DNA of 36,794 nucleotides from JALEVB01 sp022768265 (GTDB lineage Bacteria > Bacillota_I > Bacilli_A > Erysipelotrichales > Erysipelotrichaceae): assembly GCA_034168985.1 (NCBI GenBank), contig JAXFJE010000030.1:1-36794 (forward strand), given 5' to 3'. Position numbers and translations under genes: made by a program. Positions 31,062 to 36,794 of this stretch are shown piece by piece (the stretch's first letter is position 1; the number at the start of each line of letters is the position of its first letter). The notes below the pieces were generated by a model that worked only from the letters and a program-made list of their open reading frames with translations, ran no database searches and was not told the DNA's origin.

Positions 31062-32270
31062 ATGAAATTAAAGGTTGCCGTTATGTTTGGCGGTGAAAGT
31101 GTTGAACATGAGATAAGCATCATTTCCGCTTCACAAGCTATTGAAAACTTAGATAAAGACAAATACGAGATCATTCCTATTTATATATCAAAACAACGTG
31201 AATTTTATGTTGGTGATGCCTTGCTAGATATCGCTAATTTTGTAAGCTTACCTGATCTTTTAAATAAATGTACCCAAGTTTCTTTGATCAAAAAGAAAGG
31301 TAGAGTATATATCGAACCTGTCAACAAAGGTTTATTTACTAAAACCATCAATACGATCGATGTCGTAATGCCGATCGTTCATGGGACCAATGGTGAGGAT
31401 GGCAGCTTACAAGGCTTTTTAGAAATGTTAAAAGTACCATATACAGGATGTTCAACCATCCCAGCAGGTGTAGGTCAAGATAAGATCTTCATGAAAAGTA
31501 TCTTAGCACATCATGGACTTCCATTAGCTGATTGGACATGGATCTACGCCGATGAATATGACAAAGATCCTCAACAAGTTTTAGCTAAAGTTAACAAACT
31601 AGGCTATCCGGTCATTTTAAAACCTGCTTGCTTAGGTTCTAGCATTGGTATCGAGATTGCCCATGATCAAGATGAATTGATCAAAGCCATCGAAGAAACA
31701 GGCAAATACGATTTTAAGATCATCATTGAAAAATTGATCAAAAACTTTAAAGAAGTAAACTGCTCTGTCCGCGGCACTCATTTCAATCCTAAAGCTAGCG
31801 AATTAGAATTAACCAATGAAACCAAAGATGGTAAGATTTTAGATTTCCAAGAAAAATATCTACCACAAGGAGGAAAACTAGGCAAAGGTAAGATGCCTAG
31901 CAAATTAACATCTTCCAAAATGGGACCATCAAAAGGCATGGCTAGCGCTAAGCGCCTAGTACCAGCTCCTATTGATATCGATAAGACCAAACAAATTAAA
32001 TCTCTAGCTTTAAAGACCTTCGATGTTTTACAAGCTAGCGGGATCTGCCGAATCGACTTTATGTTAAACACTGATAATGATGAAATATACATCACTGAGA
32101 TCAATACGATTCCTGGTTCTTTAGCTTATTATCTATGGACCCCACTAGGTGTTTCTTTCACACAATTATTAGATGATATGATCGAAGATGCTTTAGATCT
32201 AGATCGTCGCAAAAATAAGATGACTTTCTCTTTTGATACAAATGTTTTATCAACTTATGCCAAAAAATAA
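31062..32270 (+). CDS. ddl: D-alanine--D-alanine ligase
   Basis: A 402-residue ATP-grasp enzyme joining two D-Ala for the peptidoglycan precursor. Motifs: VMFGGESVEHEISI at the N-terminus, VMPIVHGTNGEDGSLQGFLE, PYTGC, the ATP-binding VILKPACLGSSIGIE, and the Mg2+/catalytic end RIDFMLNT and EINTIPGSLAYYLW. The start is ATG 31062, six bases after TTGGAGG. It is longer than typical (about 350). Between DFQEKYLPQ and RLVPAPI it carries a Lys/Gly/Ser-rich insert of about 25 residues (GKLGKGKMPSKL, SSKMGPSKGMASAK). That is where the omega loop covers the active site. Confidence 0.95.
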   Translation: MKLKVAVMFGGESVEHEISIISASQAIENLDKDKYEIIPIYISKQREFYVGDALLDIANFVSLPDLLNKCTQVSLIKKKGRVYIEPVNKGLFTKTINTIDVVMPIVHGTNGEDGSLQGFLEMLKVPYTGCSTIPAGVGQDKIFMKSILAHHGLPLADWTWIYADEYDKDPQQVLAKVNKLGYPVILKPACLGSSIGIEIAHDQDELIKAIEETGKYDFKIIIEKLIKNFKEVNCSVRGTHFNPKASELELTNETKDGKILDFQEKYLPQGGKLGKGKMPSKLTSSKMGPSKGMASAKRLVPAPIDIDKTKQIKSLALKTFDVLQASGICRIDFMLNTDNDEIYITEINTIPGSLAYYLWTPLGVSFTQLLDDMIEDALDLDRRKNKMTFSFDTNVLSTYAKK

Positions 32271-32297
32271 CTTCACTTTAAAGTGAAGTTATTTTTT
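32269..32297. terminator. Terminator after ddl
   Basis: AACTTCACTTTAAAGTGAAGTT is a perfect 22-bp palindrome followed by ATTTTTTAT on the plus strand. It also lies at the 3' end of the converging hydrolase gene. Confidence 0.8.
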
Positions 32298-32955
32298 ATA
32301 TTTCATGAACTTTTTGGCTACGCGTATCTAACAATTTATCAGCAATCTTACTTTTTTTGATCCTTTGGGAAATCAAGCTTCTTCCAAAACCATCATGCAT
32401 CGGCATGATCTTATCAACTTTGACCATATCAGCCAATAATTCTATACCCAAAAGCGCAACTTGTTCATCCTGACGATTATCTAAAACACAAAATGCTAGG
32501 TCGATATGCTCAGCACTAAGCTTTTGAATCTCATCAAGATAACGCTGATACATATCCGCTCTTTCTGCTGAGGTATCATCTTCCCAATACCATAAATGTA
32601 AATCACCCGCATGAAAGATCTTTTTACCTTCGACCTCAACTAAAAAAGCAACGCCTTCATCCGTAGATCCTAAAGTGCTAACTATTACATCATCTAATCG
32701 ATATCTTCGATTGGCCTTTGCTTCACGATAAAAAGGATCAACAACCTCAGCTGCTAAGTAAGTACAGCGATCATAATACGCATTTAGTTTTTTGATCGTT
32801 GGATCATAATGATCATGATGAGCATGTGATACGAAAACATACATGGGCTTAGTAGCCTCAAGCAAAGGTAATTCAGCTTGCCAAAAATCAAACAGCAAGT
32901 AATGATCATTCAACTCAACTAAAAACCCACTATGCTTTAAAGGAAATATCTTCAT
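32296..32955 (-). CDS. Metallo-beta-lactamase-fold hydrolase (UlaG/YtkL-like)
   Basis: A 219-residue protein with the zinc motif VSHAHHDHYD, a later GDLHLWYW and PMHDGFG supplying further ligands, typical of the UlaG-like Zn-dependent hydrolase group. Function is otherwise unknown. I start at ATG 32955, with AAAGGTG 8 bases before it, rather than the GTG three codons earlier. It follows the sortase gene by 27 bp and may share its transcript. Confidence 0.82.
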   Translation of the reverse strand: MKIFPLKHSGFLVELNDHYLLFDFWQAELPLLEATKPMYVFVSHAHHDHYDPTIKKLNAYYDRCTYLAAEVVDPFYREAKANRRYRLDDVIVSTLGSTDEGVAFLVEVEGKKIFHAGDLHLWYWEDDTSAERADMYQRYLDEIQKLSAEHIDLAFCVLDNRQDEQVALLGIELLADMVKVDKIMPMHDGFGRSLISQRIKKSKIADKLLDTRSQKVHEI

Positions 32956-32982
32956 AAAACTCACCTTTTGTAATTTATTTTA

Positions 32983-33678
32983 TCAAAAAAGCTTTTTGGC
33001 AACAATCCATATGCGCTTATCATCATCACTTTCATAACACGTTTGTAAGATAACCAACTTATCTTCATCATCGATTGGCTCATAAACTGACTTAAGCTGA
33101 TCATAACTTTTAATTTTCGTTAACCATTGCTTGAAATCTTTATTATCTGCAAATGTACTTTGCCATAATTCATCTGCAAAGATATCAACGACCAAAGCCA
33201 TACAAATACCATATTCTTCCTTTTTATCTTCATAAAGCAAACTAAAACAATGATGCTTTTCATAACTAGCTTGTTTTAACAACGAAGCCAAAGGCGAAAA
33301 CATCGCATGATCATCAGCGTATACATTATGCCCATAGATAAACATTACTTTATCATTTGCTTGATAACGCCAATCCACAAAAGGTGTACCTTGGCTAGAA
33401 GCTTGTCCTTCAAAACTTAAACGTAAATATTTTTGATTATCTGATGTTTTTACGATAGGTAAGTTTATAAAGTTTCCAGCAAACTCCATGATGCAAAATA
33501 ATTCATCATTGGTTTGCTTTAAACGCTTAAAAGCTTCATGTTCATCATCTTTGAGCAATATTTGCCATTGTTTTTGCTTCATTTTATTTAAGTGTTGCTC
33601 ATGATAAAATCGTCCAATATACAGTGAACTTAAGATGGTCGATATCCCCAATAATACAAAACATAACTTTTTCATCAT
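32983..33678 (-). CDS. Sortase, class B type
   Basis: A 231-residue membrane-anchored transpeptidase that joins surface proteins to the wall. N-terminal membrane anchor (MMKKLCFVLLGISTILSSLYIG), then the catalytic His in VMFIYGHNVYADDHAMFSPL, Cys in LVILQTCYESDDDKR, and Arg in the same stretch (DDKRIWIV). The YGHN and LxTC spacing and the long helix between them fit class B. The start ATG 33678 overlaps the stop codon of the surface-protein gene (TAATG), so translation is coupled; the GTG at 33708 in the long frame is less likely. Its likely substrate is the protein encoded just upstream. Confidence 0.88.
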   Translation of the reverse strand: MMKKLCFVLLGISTILSSLYIGRFYHEQHLNKMKQKQWQILLKDDEHEAFKRLKQTNDELFCIMEFAGNFINLPIVKTSDNQKYLRLSFEGQASSQGTPFVDWRYQANDKVMFIYGHNVYADDHAMFSPLASLLKQASYEKHHCFSLLYEDKKEEYGICMALVVDIFADELWQSTFADNKDFKQWLTKIKSYDQLKSVYEPIDDEDKLVILQTCYESDDDKRIWIVAKKLF

Positions 33679-36600
33679 TAATGTTTTCGTAAAAGATATG
33701 TTCCCCACAAGATCATGATAACAACCATGACATAATAAGCTATTTTATGACCTGGCCCTCCTGTAGGTAAGACATCTGTCCCTATTTGAACATAATGGAT
33801 CGTTTCGTTTGTTGGTTGGGAAACAACAGGAAATAATGGATCATCGATATTAACGATATCCTGATGATAAATTTCAAAAAAGGCTTGATTATATATCATC
33901 TTTCCATCTTTTACATCATCATCTACCCTTACCTTAAAGCTAAGCTTACGCTTTTGATGGGGGCTTAGATCATTGATGATTGCATTGATTTGCTGCTTAT
34001 TATGGCTTAAGCCACAATGGTCTTGCTTGGCACAGGTGATGCTATTATCGACCAATGTCGTCCCTTCAGGAATTTCATCCACTAATACGATATGATTAGC
34101 CAAGGCGTTTGAGGTGTTTTCAACTATAAGCTCATAAGCAATGATTCGCCCTCGTCCTACTACTCCCCCAGATATAGGATCACTTTTTTTAAGCACCTCT
34201 ACCTTCGGTTCATAGATCGGATGGTTGATGATATTAGTTTTATTAGTTAAGATTGCTTCCTTATCTTCTTGGCTCAAGAGCTTATCACTCATGCCAAAAT
34301 TAGCGTAATTAACGATTGCTTTTTCATTCGTATCTTTTAAAACAGTAACCACAAACTCTAAAAAAATGGACTTTTCAGGTGCTAAATTAGTAATTTCCCA
34401 ATAAATATCATCATTGACTTGATATGTAACAACATCAGGAATTGCTTTTACATGCAATAAACTGGTTCCTTTAGGAAGCTTATCTTTTACTAAAATAAAT
34501 TTAGCAGTAGAGTGCTTTGAATTATTTGTAACTTTTAGCTGATAGGTAAGATTATCCAATCTTTTAACATCGGTACCGCTAGCTGGATCAGCCTGCTTGA
34601 TCACCGTAATCATCGTTTCCGGTTTTTCATCCTTAGCTTGTAAAAGATGTAAGGTTTCATTAGTCTGATGCTTAGGATCGGCAATATCTAAATTATCATC
34701 ATAAGGATCAGCGTAATATAGTTCGTATAACGCTGCCCTTTCGATTTTAGCTTCTAACGGGGCATCTTCATTAACTTTTATCGCATAATATAGCTCTACT
34801 TCCTCATTGACTCCTAGATCTTGTATCAACCATTCCACACAACTTTTTTCACCTTCATCATGATAGAAGCCATCATGTGAAATACTTTTAGGTACATAAC
34901 TGGTATGCTGTGGTAAATATTCTTTTACTCTTACAAACTTAGCTATAGATCCTCCTGTATTCTCTACTTTGATCTTATAGATGATCTGATCATTGATATC
35001 TACGATACTTCCACTTTTAGGATCTGAATCCTTTGTAGCTGTAATGATTGGTTGTTTACCTTCAAGTGGATGGATAGTCATATTAGACGGTTTAGCAGGT
35101 GCTTCATCTTTTGTTCCCGCATAGCCAAGATCTTCAAAACTGTTTTCAAAATATGCTACATTTACGATTTCATTTATGCCAGCACTTAAAGGATTATTCA
35201 CTTTGACTTTAAATGTCATAGTAGCTGTTTTTTCAGGTTCGACATCGGCTGATACACACTCTACATAGGGTTTTCCTTTATCACTAACATATTTACAGCC
35301 CCCAGAACTGCTTGGTGTTGGCAAGGAAGTAGCATATTTTGATTTAGGCATATAGTGTCCATTGTAACCATCCGAATACTCGACATAATATCCTGTTTTT
35401 TGATATGCTGCCCAGTCATTCCACCATGCTTGAGTTGAATAATAAGCAACGACACAATCTTCATTACCCCCTGAATTATTGGGTTCTCCATTATTCCAAT
35501 GGGAATATTTCCCAATGGAAGTGCCATGATTAGTCCCCTTCCACCAAGCTTCACCTTTTTCTGGCCCTGTTACCCATTTCCAATAACCACCAGTATATCG
35601 TGAACCGATCCAGCCTTCTTTGGTTGCTACCGAGGTTTGTAAAAAAGTCATTTCTTGCGCGGAAGTAATCGTAGCTAAATATCCTTGCAAGCCCGCAAAC
35701 CACGAAGCATTAGCTTTACTATTAGCGCTGTTCCAATCATAAGAACCATTGATATATTGATAAAAATGAATTACTCCATTCTCATCAAAACGACATATCA
35801 TCGCGGCATCAAACACATTGATGACGATCTGTCCATTTGTTCCATATTCACCACTAAATCGTAAAGAAGCCAAATAATCTTTGATAGTTTTTTGAGAATT
35901 ATTATTGGTTATTTGAAAGTAAACCGTTTTCCCTGAAACATTATATGGTTTCCACCCTGTAGGAATATCTTGCTTAACTAATTTTATATCGCCCCTCCAT
36001 GATACTTGTAAAGCTTGAGCTGGTTTTTGCGAAGCAGTTTTGATATCACCGATATTATTTAAATAATACGCTTTGTTATTTAGATCATAATGAATATCAA
36101 AAGCTTCACCATGTGAAAATGCATACTTTTGATCAGATGATGGATTGTCTGTTGTTAAGTTCAAGCTACCATCAACATAAGTAGTACCCGCAGGAATTTC
36201 ATCACGAACTCTTAAATAATTGGCTTTTACTGTACCATTATTGATCAAACTGACATTATAGGTAATTACTTGCCCAGAATTAACTAGGCTGCCATCAACT
36301 GGATCACTTGTTTTCAAAACATCGATCTTTACCCCAACAACTTCATGCTTAACGATGTTAGTAATATTGTTATTTTGTAAAACCTGTTTGTCTTTGCTTA
36401 GATCATCGATTTTGTACGCAAAATTATCATAGTGGGCTTTATTTTCAATGATCAAAGAACTATCATCCATTATTTGAGCTGTTACTTTTACTTTAAAAGC
36501 TAAAAGTGCAGTTTGATCAGGCAATAATTTATCAACGACAAAACGCACATAATTACCATCCGCTATATACTGGCCTTGATAATTATGATCGATCCAGCTA

Positions 36601-36680
36601 AAGGCTGTATTATCAGGAATCTTATCAACAACAAGAATATTATTGATGGTATTCTGATATAATCCCACTGAAGTAGACAC
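33678..36680 (-). pseudogene. Sortase-anchored surface protein with DUF11 repeats and C-type lectin domain, 5' end lost to an IS
   Basis: The remaining frame is 1000 codons. After half a DUF11 domain (about 10-110), DUF11-type beta-sandwich repeats start near residues 117, 545, 690 and 826, each opening with a KxSDPxxG-like line and an EIPxGTT motif. A C-type-lectin-like domain occupies about 305-435 (GYLATITSAQE, GWIGSRYTGGYWKW, NNGEPNNSGGNEDC, WWNDW), apparently inserted inside the first complete DUF11. The C-terminus has LPTGG (971-975), a hydrophobic helix and LLRKH, a wall-sorting tail. The first 8-9 codons, including the GTG start, come from the IS end at 36655. Signal peptide and first repeats are therefore missing, and the product cannot be exported as it stands. 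Originally an adhesin by architecture. Confidence 0.8.
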
Positions 36681-36730
36681 ACGAAATATTTAAATATATC
36701 CCATCGATGTGAAACTACAAAGGTGGGATT
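36661..36730 (+). other. Inverted repeat in the IS end that can hide the transposase ribosome site
   Basis: AATCCCAC (36661-36668) pairs with GTGGGATT (36723-36730), and GTAG (36673-36676) pairs with CTAC (36715-36718). The right arm covers the AAGGTGG ribosome site of the transposase gene. Only a transcript entering from outside the IS would include both arms. Confidence 0.5.
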
Positions 36731-36735
36731 TTATT

Positions 36736-36794
36736 ATGGGAAGAAAAGCAAAATATACAAAGGAACAAAAAGTACAGGCATGTGAAGATTATTT
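36736..36794 (+). CDS. IS3-family transposase OrfA, N-terminal fragment
   Basis: The 19 codons visible before the window ends read MGRKAKYTKEQKVQACEDY, a typical start of the IS150-group helix-turn-helix protein InsJ/OrfA. AAGGTGG lies 9 bases before the ATG. The rest, including the DDE integrase frame, lies outside the window. Confidence 0.7.
   Translation, partial: MGRKAKYTKEQKVQACEDY

Larger units (their letters stand above)
36655..36794 (+). mobile_element. Left end of an IS3/IS150-like insertion sequence (partial)
   Basis: The end TGATATAATCCCACTGAAGT, followed by AGACAC, resembles IS150-group termini (TG...CCC...AAGT.AGAC). It interrupts the surface-protein gene, and a transposase gene starts 81 bp inside. 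Only the left end is in the window. The exact boundary was placed by eye. Confidence 0.6.

Noticed and set aside
33679..33708. GTG 33708 as the sortase start
   Set aside because: It would add a non-signal N-terminus and overlap the surface-protein gene by 31 bp; the TAATG-coupled ATG at 33678 gives a clean membrane anchor.

Overview
The window is low-GC chromosomal DNA of a Gram-positive bacterium, most likely a gut Bacillota of the Erysipelotrichia/Coprobacillus kind. This is inferred from strong AGGAGG-type ribosome sites, a T-box and an Mn2+ riboswitch, CcpA- and Rex-type sites in front of adhE, a sortase-anchored surface protein and the A/T-biased codon use. It is mostly ordinary housekeeping chromosome with an accessory patch at each end. 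I see no tRNA, rRNA, CRISPR array or phage block.

Region 1 (1-5525) is the accessory patch most worth attention. All its genes except the insertion-sequence (IS) remnant lie on the minus strand. Two paralogous HTH-TPR regulators of about 420 aa (RRNPP-like peptide receptors by architecture) flank a lipoprotein gene and a truncated copy of it. A 22-bp element occurs five times in the same orientation: once at each regulator promoter, once before the lipoprotein, once before a gene remnant, and once at base 1. Between regulator 2 and its promoter lies a broken small secreted-peptide gene whose surviving frame encodes a 15-residue hydrophobic peptide. I read the patch as a duplicated and partly decayed peptide-signalling locus. 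It ends in a decayed IS30-family element whose terminal repeats are still visible.

Region 2 (5526-12190): pheS-pheT under a phenylalanine T-box, then a P-type Ca2+/Mn2+ ATPase under a yybP-ykoY (Mn2+) riboswitch.

Region 3 (12197-17918): a beta-glucoside operon (PTS EIIC, ROK kinase, GH4 6-phospho-beta-glucosidase, DUF3284 protein). It is divergent from a MocR/GntR-aminotransferase regulator, with a perfect 18-bp palindrome between them. The regulator is coupled to an acylphosphatase gene.

Region 4 (17901-24580): PHP-family histidinol phosphatase, adhE with two cre-like and two Rex-like sites, a Gfo/Idh/MocA oxidoreductase, and typA/bipA.

Region 5 (24587-32297): three steps of D-alanine/peptidoglycan metabolism (DD-carboxypeptidase, alanine racemase, D-Ala-D-Ala ligase). 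They are interleaved with a YfcE-type phosphoesterase, a small membrane protein, a TrmH/SpoU methyltransferase, deoD overlapping a tiny HMA metal-binding protein, and an AI-2E-family membrane protein.

Region 6 (32296-36794): a metallo-beta-lactamase-fold hydrolase, a class B-type sortase, and a large DUF11/C-type-lectin surface protein with an LPTGG sorting tail. The 5' end of the surface-protein gene has been cut off by an IS3/IS150-like element that runs off the right edge.

Functions are assigned by reading motifs in the translations; no database search was run.
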